NCBI RefSeq assembly: GCF_905147045.1
Contig: NC_065896.1
Location: 9,821,001-9,885,000, forward strand
Length of the DNA: 64,000 nt
Direction of reading: 5' to 3'
Source of the DNA: Nymphalis io
Taxonomy: Eukaryota; Arthropoda; Insecta; Lepidoptera; Nymphalidae
Below the pieces are notes generated by a model. It saw nothing but the letters and a program-made list of their open reading frames with translations. It did not search any database and was not told the DNA's origin. How positions within the stretch are numbered: the first letter of the stretch is position 1; the number at the start of each line of letters is the position of its first letter. A program made the translations under genes and the position numbers. Below, piece after piece: positions 33,956-46,490 of the stretch.

Positions 33956-36900
33956 TAACGCTCAATATATTTCGGGATTGCGATTGTCATCGTCATTCTA
34001 AATGAAATTACATCGGTGACGTTTGTTTGGGGTAGTAGTACTGTACTGTAATACTTTAAAATAAAACTACCGAATATGTACTTGGCCAGCTCTATTGTCC
34101 TCTCTTATTTTAAATAGGCCAATCCGTATTAAGTACTTACAGAAATAAATAACTATAGCGCGATTTAAAAGACAACTAGCACCATCTATTAACGAAAAGG
34201 AAAATTAAAATTATATTTGATAAAATGTAATTAGACCTTGAATAACGTTGAGCAAAATGGAGTAGGCCTTTACCCGTAAAGGTGTTCATAATAATTTATG
34301 ATTTTAAAAATGAATTTTGATTTTGATTCTTTTAAATTTCGATTCTTTTTAATTTATTTATCATTTAAATTATTTATTATGAATAATTATGCATTGAAAT
34401 TATTTATTATGAATGGAATTTTAATTTAATGATTATTAATAGTAATAATATTTCATTTTTTAATGCATGCACATATTATGTAATAATTAATCATATGATA
34501 TTCTTGTTTAATATATTAGTCATTAATGGAAATAAAGAGGCTATTATAATAATAACGTTGATTGGTCAATAGTAATATTTATTATTAATTAGAAATTCAA
34601 ATCTTTCTTTATTATTGGTCGAATAATTCTTTTAAAGTAAACTAAATCTCAACTAATTGGCACTACAATCACTGCAGCTGGGTTGTGCTAAGCTCGACAT
34701 CGTTCGGTCCAATATTGGTTTCCCGTTCATAATAAATATTGGTATAACCAGTAGGAGTTTCGTGCTCTACATGTTTCTTGACTACTTGGTATCCCGCTGA
34801 CCCGCTGTGGACCGATAAGAATTGACAAAACGTTTATAGTAGTAAGATTTCAATGAAGGTGATATAGAGTAAAATTCAGGTTCAATTTAAATTTGAGTGC
34901 AATGATTCTATCTATAACGTTTGGATAAAACGTTTCTAACGTAAAAGCGTCATTTATTTTGGTATTGTTAAGCACGATGATTTTTTTATATTATTCTATA
35001 TAATTATATCTAATTTGTGCTATTTATTATTCTATTATAAATTTTTTAGAATAAAAATTATTGATATTTCATATTTTGTAATGTAATTCAAATGTCGTAA
35101 TATTTAATGTTTGTCAAAAATAAACGAAGACGTTATAAAGTTTGCGCAGTTGTTTCACGCAGATCAGTCTTTGCTTGGAGTCATTAGCTCAATGCTCTAT
35201 AGAAAAATAATATTTAAGTAATAAACCTCTAAAACTTCTCAAGGCAACGCAAGTTAATACCATAGAATTAAACAAGATGTTAAAAAACACACATAAAATA
35301 ATAATAAAATATATATAAAATTAAATAATAAATATAAATCCATTGTTTTTATTTTATCATAACAAAATGAGTGTTGTAAGTAAACTTATTAAGACTTTTA
35401 CTGCAATATTTACGCGAAATGTCGTTATTATCGTTTATCTGAAATAAATAAATTGATTAAATATTTTACCGCACGCTATGTAATTACTACAAAAAGCATG
35501 TTCAAAAAGGATTTATTGCATACCAAAAAAAAAAAATTAACAACTTCGAACACGAAAAATTGATATTTAAACTGCAATTTTATAATTAAACAAAATATAT
35601 TTTTAATGTATTAAGTAATTTAGGTCAGAAGGCGTGAACCGTCAGGGTTAAAATCGAACACTAGTGGTATTTATGCAAATGTCTTCAGCTGTTTTATTTA
35701 AATTCACTTGAAATTATATGAAATGCTATCCGCACTCTATACTTTAACGATTAAATAACATGAATGTAAAGATAACATCGCAAAATATTACTATCAATCA
35801 TGCAAAAAGTTTGACCTGCTTTTTAAGTTTTTTTTTGTACACAATAATGTTGTGCCTTTGCCCTGAACGAATTTATAATGATTATAAAATTTTGTTAAAA
35901 GTTAAAAACAACAACCATATTTATGATGAACTATGTGATGTGTCCTAAGTTATTGTATTAGTTCTAAATTAAAATTTGTAATGGCGTTTAATGTTTTCTA
36001 GGCGTGGCATACATTTGCCAAAAAAAGGACTTTCAAAGGACATAATAATTACTTAGCTATTGCGTCTAGTGTACCGTCTCAAAAAGTGTTAATTAATAAG
36101 CTAACTTACATTGCTATAATAATACTACACTGACTTTTATATTACGAGTAAATTAAATTTACAAAGCGTTAACTAAACCGTTTCTTTTATGTAGAATTGC
36201 ATACCAATTTATTCTGCCACGATCTATGTTTTTATTCAATAATAAAACTGTTAAAAGTATTTTATATTCTAATATTAATAAATAAAGTTGTTAGTATTGC
36301 CGAATGAAACATAGCTACATTATTTGGGCTTGGCAAAGACTTCTGACAGTTTTGTCGCAAAATATAAAAACTTTTAATAAAAAACTCAATTCAGTAATTT
36401 TCACTTGTCTTGATTTTATTTTATTATCTATGATGTTAAAAATAAGGCAGCTAACCTTGATGTTACATCTCAAATTTCCATCATGTAGTCTATATCTTGA
36501 CAATATTTGATTACAATGCAAAATAAATTGAAATACAGAATTTACTGAGATAAATTCGAAAATTTCGGTTTTGCGGTATTATATGAAACGATTGTAAGTC
36601 GCTTAGCCACGACTATAGTTATGTATAAACAATGTATATAGTGTAATATGTATTGTTTGGTTATAACCCTTTCTATTGTGACAGAGGGTAGCGATCCTAA
36701 TCTGGACCGAGGATTATCCTGAGGGCTTAGTTTAATTCTGTCAGTACTTTTTGTGTACAATATTTGAATTATTTTCTTTTGACGACATTGAAAACTTACT
36801 GAATTTTATAATTTAAATGTATTTATTATACTATTATTATTTACCCTTTTGTCTATTATCATTATTTAGTATAACTTTTATGTATCTAATTATCTTTATT

Positions 36901-36960
36901 ATACAAGTACAAGTAGATAAATATCATGTTCCAGTCTGATTGATATCAAATCCAATATAT
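33956..36960. other. 3-kb AT-rich interval, nothing firm
   Basis: A scrap at 36655-36740 (gacagagggtagcgatccta, ggaccgaggattatcctgag) looks repeat-derived. Otherwise no coding block or known element. Two opposed 68-residue open frames at 36.3-36.5 kb are AT-rich chance ORFs. Confidence 0.35.
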
Positions 36961-36962
36961 TA

Positions 36963-38107
36963 GGTCCTTACATATGAAATTAGCGTTTTGTACGGGAGGA
37001 ATATAAAGTCAATGTTTTTTTTGTAAAATATATTTAATTAGTCAAAGTATGCACCGTTGTTATCTATGCACTTTTGCCATCTCATAGGTAGTTCATCCCT
37101 AATAAGTAAGATCCCTTTACTAAAAAAAACCATGGGCGCGAGAATCAATAAACTCTTTGAAGGCGGTTTGGACTGCCGCATCGGAGTTGAATTTTTTTCC
37201 TTGTAAGAAGTTGTCCAAATTCCGGAAAAAATGGTAATCTGTTGGAGCAAGGTCCGGGGAGTACGTTGGATGTCACAGACATTCCAATTGTAGCTCATCT
37301 AACTTAGTGGTTGTTTGTTGTGCAGTGTGTGGTCTTGCGTTGTCGTGAAGCAGCAGTGGCCTAGAGCGATTGACCAATCTCGATTGTTTAGCAGCTAGGT
37401 CTTCCTTCATGGTTTGCAGTTGCTGACAATAGATATCTGCCGTAATCGTAAGGCGCTAGTCCACCAAACACTCACAAGTAACTTTTTCTGAGTCAATTTT
37501 CGCTTAGGGCAGGATTTGGCTGGATCTCCAGGGTTCAGCCATTGCGACGAGCGCTTCCAATTATCGTACAGTATCCATTTTTCATCACAAGTAATGATTC
37601 GATTTAAAATCTCTTCATTATTGTGTCGGTTGAGCAAAGTAACACAGCAGTCGACGCGTGTTTGCAAGTTCGATTCGCTCAATTCATGAGGTACCCATCG
37701 TTCAAGTTTTTTTACTTTCCCGGTTTGCTTCAAGTAGATTAATACAGTTTTATCACTTACCCCGAAGCCTGCAGCTATCTCTGAAGTGTTTTGTGATTAA
37801 TCCGCTTCCACAATAGCCTTTAATTCTTCATTTTCCACTTTGGTCTCCGGCCGTCCACGGGTGTTGGTACTGAAGGTCGAAATTTCCAGAACGAAAACGT
37901 AGAAACCAAAAACGTACCGTACTTTCTTTTTCGACACCAACGTCGTACACATCATTAATCCTTCGAACTGTTTCTGCAGCACTGGTGCCACAGTAGAACT
38001 CGTACTCGTAAATATACCGATATTTCATGTTTTCCATTGTGCGGTAATAAGCGACGCCAAAGAAAAAAATAAGGAGGAAAAAACAAATGAATGACTTTTT
38101 TCAAAAC
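36963..38107 (-). mobile_element. mariner transposon with broken transposase
   Basis: The terminal repeat ggtccttacatatgaaatta begins at 36963 beside a TA. On the minus strand the transposase begins MENMKYRYIYEYEFYCGTSA at 38037. The helix-turn-helix region, a WVPHELSE motif and the first catalytic Asp in ITCDEKWILYDN are visible, and a readable C-terminus ends near CIDNNGAYFD at 37038. The reading frame is broken by frameshifts and stops near 37800-37830, 37406 and 37270. I could not find the terminal repeat expected beyond 38107, so that end seems lost. The copy is inactive. Confidence 0.85.
37038..38037 (-). pseudogene. mariner transposase pseudogene
   Basis: Three partly overlapping open blocks (38037-37828, 37733-37407, 37298-37038) cover the transposase in different frames. 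The D in TCDEKW is kept. The SPDL-type motif region is shifted out of frame. Length is close to that of a normal mariner transposase, so the damage is small indels and stops, not a large deletion. Confidence 0.8.
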
Positions 38108-39194
38108 AATTAAAATCACTGGATAACTGTGAATACATTTTATATTTCATATACATACATACATATATATATCGATATCGATACGTGGTGTGGTATGACC
38201 GCATCAAACAGTCACCGAACTAATTAAAAAAAAAAATATTCGTCACAATTATCAGAAACCTATCTTCTCAACCCATCTCTTAATTCATCTAAAATAGAAA
38301 AAAACCTATACATGATAATTTATAAAATGGTTCACATAATACACACACAAGTAATCGCTGAAAACTAGGCTATAGTAGTAAAAAGAAAACAGAACTCATA
38401 TTCGTTTCTTATCTCGACATTATATTTAACCGCTAGCCAAAATCGTTCCAGAATTATTTACTGCCAAATACTAACGATGTAAGTGCCAACTTACTTTGTA
38501 TTAAAATAATATCAAATATTACTATTACTTTAAAATTAATATTTGTTTTAGATCTCTGATTTTTTGAACATGAAATTGAAAATAATGATTCCTTAAGCAA
38601 TATACATTTTGTAAGCGATTTTAGCTCCAACTGAAAGCCGACCAGGCTTTCAATTTAGTTGGTATTGAACATTGCTTACTTTTATACATTCAACTTTTCG
38701 AATCAATTTTTTTGAAAGAATTATTCTATTTTAGAATCCGTGTAAATATGACGTATGAGTATGATGAACGTTCAGTCGGAAACGTTTCTTTCAACTTCAT
38801 TTTTTCGGTCTAAAAGCATAAAGTCATCGACTCTAAGCTTTCATAAAATAATATTTATTGTATCATCTATTAAGTTATTAAATTTCCTAAAAAGTAACAA
38901 AAGTAATAAGAAACTAAAATCGATTTAATTTACATTTTTAAATACAAAGAAGAACCTCCTTTGAAATAAATACTTTTGGAACCAGATAATTTTACGTTGA
39001 GAAAAAGCATTTCTCTAAATATTTCCAACTAATCTCCCATTTCAAAGGATTACGTTGAAAAACTTTTATTAAGTTTGCCAAGCAAAAATCATTTTCAGAA
39101 TATTCGTGAATAAAAATTACGACACAGATGACGTAAATAGATAATTATTAAAATTTATATTGTACAAGTTACTTTATTTTTTTATATATATTAT
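38108..39194. other. AT-rich interval, nothing recognised
   Basis: No coding block or repeat family seen. Confidence 0.35.
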
Positions 39195-39606
39195 AATATA
39201 AAGCTGAATAGTTTGTATGTTTGAACGCCAATCTCAGGATTATATGGCCCGATTAAAAAATACTTATTGCTTTAGATGGCCCAGTGATGATGGCTACTGG
39301 TGGTAGGGCTTTGTGCAAGCTCGTCTGGGTAGGTACCACCCACTCATCAGATATTATACCGCAAAACTGCAGTACTTGGTATTGTTGTGTTCCGGTTTGA
39401 AGGGTGAGTGAGCCGGTTTAATTACAGGCACAATGGACACAAAATCTTAGTTTTTAAGGTTGGTGGCCCATATGCTCATCCGCCTACCTATACTATAATA
39501 AAAAAAAAGTTGATGTGAAATTTATAAAATAAATAATATTAGACCACAATTCACGGGGGCAGAGCAGTTACATTTAAGCGGGTGAAACCGCATGAAGCAG
39601 CTAGTC
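39195..39606 (+). mobile_element. Helitron-like element carrying a nested family A copy
   Basis: Starts ttataatataaagctgaata followed by gtttg, and ends with a GC-rich hairpin gcgggtgaaaccgc followed by agcagctagt. The centre (39297-39505) is a family A retroposon, so the Helitron-like unit was already present when family A inserted. Confidence 0.55.
39297..39505 (+). repeat. Family A retroposon, nested, internally shortened
   Basis: Starts ctggtggtagggctttgtgc and ends with tactataataaaaaaaaa. The central part between aaggttggtgg and cccatatgctc is missing relative to full copies. Confidence 0.8.
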
Positions 39607-39879
39607 AATTGTTTAATATTATGAACTTTCTGGTTTAAATTTAGAATTATAAATATTACTAAATCTATATATGAATAAGCATAAACAAAACTATTCAGTA
39701 CATTTTCCTCCTCCGTTTGTCAACCGATTTTATTTCCTTTTTCATTTTGTTAGTAGAAAATAATATGTTAGAAACATGGAAATTTATTTATGTTTTCCAG
39801 GAATTTTTAATAATGATAATTGTCAAATTTCGACTACTGGTTGAACACTAGTTTAAATCTAACCCTTTTTTTAACGCTG

Positions 39880-40050
39880 GAAAAACGCGTTACGCGTTGT
39901 CCCCACGGGAACAGTGGGGGGGTACGTGGGGCTCGCCGGTGTCCAAGGCGCCGAGTGCGCCCCGAACATCGGAATACCCACTAAAAAATCAGCGCTACCT
40001 ATTCCCTCTTAACGAGGAGCACCACGGGATCCCTTTCGCATGCTACCGTA
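39880..40050 (-). repeat. Family G non-LTR 3' end, inverted copy
   Basis: gtccccacgggaacagtggg, tgtccaaggcgccgagtgcg and ttcgcatgctaccgtag are the complement of the element at 51658-51990. Confidence 0.75.
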
Positions 40051-42689
40051 GTTTAAATCTAACCCAACATAATCTAAATACGTTTTAAAGTAATTAATTC
40101 AATTTAAGTAAATTCAAACATAAAAATTTCTCTTCTTCCTTTTTGTAAATAAGCTTGCTAGTTACAATTTAATAATCGTCATAATGTGTTCAAATAACCT
40201 TGAACCACGTTTTAATAAGAATTAGATTGAATAATATTATTACCGCTTGTTCATAATCATTAATTTCAGTAGTGCTTTTCAAGGAATTGTGACAGTGATG
40301 AATGTGTAACTAATAAGTATGCAATTTAGCCAAACATTGGCTATGTCCGAGATAGGAATGCTCGACCTCAACAGTTCTAGTATACTTAGCCTAGGTCCTG
40401 AATTAGAGATCCACGACCCCTAGTTACTTTTACATTTGAGGGCTCTTTAACTCCAAAGCAATTAGAGTAAAATTATATTATTTTTGGCTAGGTTGGGCGC
40501 CTAAACTAGTGCCTTATAGGCTTAGGGATTAGTAGGCTTATATCTGTTACAATAGTACAACAGTAGTAACAGTTTATTATTTTTTAAATTACCGATCGAA
40601 TTTCTAACTAAATCTACATTATCATATTTATTGTTATCAAAATCCAACAATATTCATTCGAACTAATAAAGAAAACTTCATATCACAGTAAAAATATTCA
40701 TAACGCCTAGATTCTTATTTGCAATCGCGTTTAATTCACTAACATCGCTGTAGCGAAAAAACCGAAAGCAAAAGCGAGATTTCGTAGTTCTATATCGATT
40801 CCGATGACTACTTCTAGTGCGAGTTTTAAACGCAAGCTATTACGTTAACGTTAGCATGGGCGTAGTCATGGCGAAGGCTTGTCCCCGACTCATTTGTGAA
40901 ATAAAAATGATGAAGTTACTTTTAATTTACTAATAAAATATTATATAATTATTAATAATTTACTAATAAATAATGATCGAAAAAGACTACTTGAATAAAA
41001 TGGATTTTTTGACAGAAAAACTGTTTGGAATGCTTTCGTGACATTAGGGTTCATTAAAAGGAGGTTAAGAAAGAAAAAAAAATTAAATAAAAAAACGCGG
41101 AAACAAATTGGTCTGTATTATTAAATAATCTTAACATAATTAAAATCACGTGCAATTGGGTTTAGTATTTCGTTGTCAATATTAATATCATTATCAGTTA
41201 TATGTATTATAACTGTGTGTGTATACCTAGTTATCATTGGGTCTTTGTATGCGTCAAATTTTTTTTATAAAGGAACGCAGAGCGCTTCAATTTGATAGTA
41301 TGGCGTATAGTTGTCGTTAAACATTCGCATTAGGGGAACGGTATAGAATGGTGGCTACGTCATTAACTAAATGTCAACGTCACCACTGTTTAACCTTTAG
41401 CGAGTGTGCAGAGCAAAAAGGTACGCAAAGCAAACAGAAGTTTACTGAAGCATATTTTGACTTGTATTTATATGAATTTCATTTTATCGACTACTTAACG
41501 AAACAAATATACTTCTAGTATGCTCATTATAAATGAGTCCAATAATTTATATCATTTTATATATTACTAGCTGTTAATATTAATCAAATAAAATGTAACA
41601 AACATTTATTTGGCAAAATTTCTTACAATCACTTTCCACAAAAAACTGAGCATAGGCACTATTGTTTCAAATTCATAGTCTGATTCCACCACGATGCAGA
41701 TGGTCATACAGATGGGATAATGTCAACTTAATATTTTAAGGCCGTTTAATTATTTGGGAATTATATAGGTATTTCCAAAATCTTCTTTGAGAAATATAAA
41801 ATATATATTATTAATGAAGAATCATAAAATTAAGTTAGAAAGGTTTTAAGTAAATGACACATTTGTTTATAAACAATAACATTAGTATTTATAGAATAGA
41901 AAAAGTTCTATTTTTGAAAACGATTATAAATAATGTATGTATCATACATAGATTATCTTAGTTTATATTTTGTATTCGTCTAAAAGCCGCGGTTGCCTCA
42001 AATGGATCGTTCGAACGGTGACAAGCTTCACCCTTTGAGGGTGCTTTTTGTCAGCGTCTAATTGAAGGCTCGAAAGGCAGGTTTTATTGCTAATCCGTTT
42101 TACCGAGTTTCAGCGACACGAGGTTTATGTATCCTTTCTAAAATGTATGACTTTTTTGCCACTTAATATTGTGTGTTAAAATTGAATTAATATTTAAATT
42201 AAAATTACAAAAGTAGTGTACTTTTATGTATTAAAAATGTCGTAAAAACCGCGAAAGTGTGCGATACATTGAACTACTTTAAATAGTATTTTTTTAATAA
42301 AAAAAAAAAAATATTTTTTTAAATAACTTTAAAAACTTAATTATTTATTTTGACAGAATTAAGGTGAACAAAAATTGAGCGTTTGGCAAATTTTCAAAAT
42401 AAACTGTCAAAATATTAATCATATTTTTCATATAAAAATCAAATAACCTTAGAGAGTTACACTAACTTTTCTAAAGCACTTACTTTATAGTGCTTCATGT
42501 AATTTCTCAGTACGTGGTATAAATGCGCTAGGCATGGCTTTGATCTTGCTCCACAGAGCTTCAGAACATACGTACGATTTCATCTGCAGATTAAAAGAGG
42601 TATTAGTGTGCTATATTAAGACATCCTAACAAATAGTTTTTGTGAAACCGACAGCTTTAAATGTTTTATTAAAATCAATTTATTTTTAT
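40051..42689. other. 2.6-kb interval, mostly AT-rich; short hairpin block at 42000-42120
   Basis: No coding block. At about 42028 the sequence caccctttgagggtgctttt is a compact hairpin followed by T residues, in a GC-richer patch (41985-42120) of unknown origin. Confidence 0.3.
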
Positions 42690-42810
42690 TAAATAGGTGG
42701 GTGGACGGACAAATGTGCTACATGATGGTAAGTGATCACCACTGTCACACCATTCCTTACATTGCTAATGCGCTACCAATTGTGGGAGAATATACTGGCT
42801 GAATCGGAGT
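42690..42810 (-). repeat. Family A retroposon, diverged
   Basis: aggtgggtggacggacaaat, gatggtaagtgatcaccact and ttgctaatgcgctaccaatt follow the family order. Confidence 0.6.
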
Positions 42811-43332
42811 CATGCAACTGAGGTGAAACCTATATGCATCAAATATATTACACAGAAAACGTTGCAAGCTTGCAAAAAAACAAAGTTAAGAAACTCCTTT
42901 ATTAGAAGTCAGTTAAAACTATAAACAATATGCGACAATATCTTGTTATCTGTAGCTTAAAGTTTGTCATGGTCAGTGTTCAATTCCATATATAATTTAT
43001 TTCATGGATTCAATAATAAATTCATATCTCGTTTTCGTTTGGTTTAGTTTCATGTAATTCCAAATATACGCCTATTTTATAGTCCGGGATTTGAAGCAAA
43101 ATTGTTAAGCTTAATGGAACTATATAGCACTTATTAATATTCAACACGTTCTCCTAGAACAATATTCATAGAGCATATAAACCTTAATAGTTTCGCGATG
43201 TAAAAGTCGCAGGTTCAGTCTGATCCCTGTTAACAATGAGGAGTAAAATTATTATTAAATTATTAAAATTATATTAAATATTAGTGATTTTTTGATAAAA
43301 AAAACATTTCTAGTTAGTATTTTTTTATTTAG
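42811..43332. other. AT-rich interval, nothing recognised
   Basis: No coding signal or repeat family seen. Confidence 0.35.
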
Positions 43333-43490
43333 GTATTATGCGCAAGCAATCCCGTGACGTCCCTTGAAGAGACGGAGTGGGTGCCGTTATTTTTTTTTGT
43401 GGGTAATCCGGCGCATGCTCGGCGTCGGCGAGCCCCACATACTCTCCCACTTCATGTGAGGAGAAGGCGTAAATGCGTTTTTCCAGCGAG
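43333..43490 (+). repeat. Family G non-LTR 3' end
   Basis: attatgcgcaagcaatcccg, ggcgtcggcgagccccacat and taaatgcgtttttccagcg match 51805-51980. Confidence 0.75.
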
Positions 43491-45038
43491 AAAATATAAA
43501 AAAGATTTTTTTATTTATAGAAAAATAAAGAAGTATAATCTTATTAGTATATCTTTCTTATATTATACAAACTTTAGTGCTACTTCCTAAGAACAACCTC
43601 GACGCAGTAAACGATCGTGAAATATGGAGAACACGAAGCGAGCTCTTAGGAATAACACACGTCTTGCAAGTAACTACGATAGAATGCTTAATTTAACTTA
43701 CTTAACACATAAAAAAACTATATAAATTAATAATAATAAAAACTCAAAATAAAAAACCTACATACTATTGCAAAAGGGGTGTGACGTGAGAATTATTGAA
43801 TTTGAAAACAATTGAATGCGAGACCAGCAACCAACACAGCCAACAGCCAACAACCAACTCGGTCATTTAACTATAACTGGCTGAGTTGGTTGAGTTCCCG
43901 CTCATGGCAATTATTTGTCATTTGTATTGACAATAAGGGGTAGTTGTGGTTCGGTTGTTTATCGTTGTTATATCTGTATCCTGTTTTGTCCAAACAATTC
44001 TGGATGTGTAAGAAAATAACTTTGCCAAGCAAATATGTTTGAACGTACATTTTTAAATAAAATATGATTGTAAAATATTACTATATGATTGTTATACGTC
44101 CCTTTTCGTCCCAAATTGTTATACGTCCCTTTTTGAAAATTATATACATATAGTTAGGAGATTCCTTGATATCTTTTATATAACAGCGTTGTTAAAAAAA
44201 AGACGCGCCCTGATTAAAACCGCCATTTTGTTGGTGGACAGAAAGGTAAAAAGTAATTAATTATTAGCGCGACTTGTGATTTGTTGCATGTTTTTATTTG
44301 GAGTTATTTGGATTTTTAAAAGTAATTTTGAGATTGCATCCATTTGTATGATTTGTACTATTTTAAAAAAGACTAATTCGAGGTTTTTTTAAAATCAGAT
44401 TCATTTCTGGATGCTAATTATTAGACGCATATTTAAAAATATTTTTTTTATAAATGTGTGTAATTAAATAAATGTATGTTAAATTAAGTTGCTATTTTTA
44501 AATAGAATAATCTTTATCATTAGTTGCAATTTCAACCGCCTGGAGTCTTCGGGTCACTACTCATTGGTATTATTGCAAAAGGGGCGGCCGCTTTGATGTC
44601 TGAAAGCTGAAGTAATTATGTGAACACTTACAACTAGTATTGATTGTAGTAAAGATTATTTATTTTACCAGTATAATTTTAACATTGCGGTTAGATAATA
44701 TTATATATATATCAATGTAAGTAATAAATAATGTTTTTATCTTTGTCCACTATGCGTGCCTTAGTCATTCATCTGATAGTGATGAAACTTTTGAGATATA
44801 TGCTGCGTAACAAAAAAGTTCCTGGCCAAAAAAATAACAAAAAATATCCTTTGTATGTTTGTCCATTCATATAAACGTTCTAGCTAGACCATAATTCTAT
44901 CCGTGCGAATTATATGAGATTAATAGACTTCGTCAATGTTTAACCAAATGTTTGCGTTGTTTGAACCATAAAACTGCCGACTTATGGACGGTATTTTTTT
45001 TAATAGATGAGGTTTTTATCCCATTAATTTTTGTAAAT
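43491..45038. other. AT-rich interval with a hairpin and short direct repeats
   Basis: Inverted caaccaactc/gagttggttg near 43852-43893. attgttatacgtccctttt is repeated 25 bases apart near 44090-44135. attgcaaaagggg occurs near 43768 and again near 44570. No ORF of coding character. Confidence 0.4.
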
Positions 45039-45291
45039 CGTCGCTGGGCTGGACACTTCGCCAGACGGGAAGACGGAAGGTGGACTAAAGTCGTCACAGA
45101 GTGGTGGCCTATAGAAGCAAAAAGGCCAGTGGGCAGACCACCCGCCCAATGGTCAGACGATTTTAAAAAAATGGCGGGTCCTCAATGGATGCAGTTGGCA
45201 CAGGTCCGGGAGAATTGGCGCGCCTGTGAGTAGGCCTATGTCCAGCAGTGGAATAATGTGGGCTGAATATGAATTAATGAATGAATGAATA
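45039..45291 (+). mobile_element. 5'-truncated RTE-like non-LTR retrotransposon, C-terminus and tail
   Basis: From RRWAGHFARREDGRWTKVVT through WSDDFKKMAGPQWMQLAQVR to NWRACE and TAG at 45231-45233, this matches the conserved end of insect RTE-type endonuclease/reverse-transcriptase proteins (WAGH.AR...W...GRP...W.DD..K.AG..W). A short 3' UTR ends in (TGAA)n, the usual RTE tail. Everything upstream of RRW is missing. Confidence 0.8.
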
Positions 45292-45539
45292 TAGTGCGAA
45301 AACTGGCGGAAAATACTTAAGTATTGACAGCAAAAAAAATGTATATCTTATTATGTTTATCATTGCAATTATGTTTAAGGAACAAATTATAATATATTAA
45401 ACGATGGTTTATGAAAATTCACGTAGACTTACTCGTTTTATCTCTTCAACATTTCCGGTTGCTTTACACTTGATAATAATTAGATAATAACATGTTTAAA
45501 GGAAAGCTGACGAGCTTATTATAAGCTGATTATAAATAG

Positions 45540-45720
45540 TGGCATTGCCTTATACCGTAACACAGTCACCGATATGGTGTTCACCACTTTACACAAGATA
45601 CGGGTACGTCCCTTGTGAGTTGTGCCTCACTCATCCTTCATACACAAATAGCAATACTATATGTATTGCTATGTGTGTATTGTTGTTTGTCTATCTTATA
45701 ATTAGTGAGTAGGTGGGACG
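45540..45720 (-). repeat. Family A retroposon, heavily diverged
   Basis: cgggtacgtcccttgtgagt, gcctcactcatccttcatac and ttagtgagtaggtgggacgg follow family order with many changes. Confidence 0.45.
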
Positions 45721-46359
45721 GGACTATCGACCTCGACACTGACACAGCAGACATCAGTACAAATACGAGTAAATACAAATTATAGTAATGTTTCCATTAT
45801 GTTACCCAAAAATTTAAATATTACACTTTATACATTTGAATCGTCAGATTATAAGAATAAATTAGGTTTTTAGACATTTGTTCCTCGAAAAAGACAAAAA
45901 CTGTCACTTATATGAGAAATGTTTACAATTTCAAAGAGAATATCATGCAGGTAGTTCGTCGTCCTGTAATATAAATAATCATGCAATAGTAAATTCTATC
46001 AAGAAGAACCGACAAGAAACTCGGTTACTCTTATCCACCGATTAAATTACATTCGTTTGTTAAAAAATACTATAAAATGTATATATTATAAAATATAAGT
46101 ACTAGTTTATTATAATGTTTAATGATTTTTTTATTATCGTATTATAAGACCTTTCTTATATATATCAATATATGCATTTCAGAATCTGCATCTCAACATG
46201 ATTACTGATACTAAACTCGATACTAGATTGAGTTGAATATTATTGTTATATAATCGATTTAATATAACATTCAAACGCGGGAATTTCAAAGACAAAGGTA
46301 ACATCTAATTTGTTAAAATTTAATAAATAGTTAAGGAGATTCAACTAGTATTAACTAGT
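45721..46359. other. AT-rich interval with a family E scrap at 46003
   Basis: aagaagaaccgacaagaaac followed by tcgg at about 46003 resembles the start of family E. Nothing else recognised. Confidence 0.35.
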
Positions 46360-46490
46360 TTTAGCTAGGTTTTACGTAAAATCCGACCTAGGGAGCGTCT
46401 ACGTCGGGGAAGGAGTAGCTGTGACAAATTTCAAGTGAATCGGTCGGATAGTTTAGAACTCGTGATGAGTTGTATTTCACTTATAAACAA
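46360..46490 (-). repeat. Family H repeat, inverted copy
   Basis: gtaaaatccgacctagggag, cgtctacgtcggggaaggag and gctgtgacaaatttcaagtg are the complement of 6960-7060. Confidence 0.75.

Noticed and set aside
37407..37733. Host gene encoding a DNA-binding protein
   Set aside because: WVPHEL and TCDEKW motifs plus a terminal repeat show it is a broken mariner transposase.
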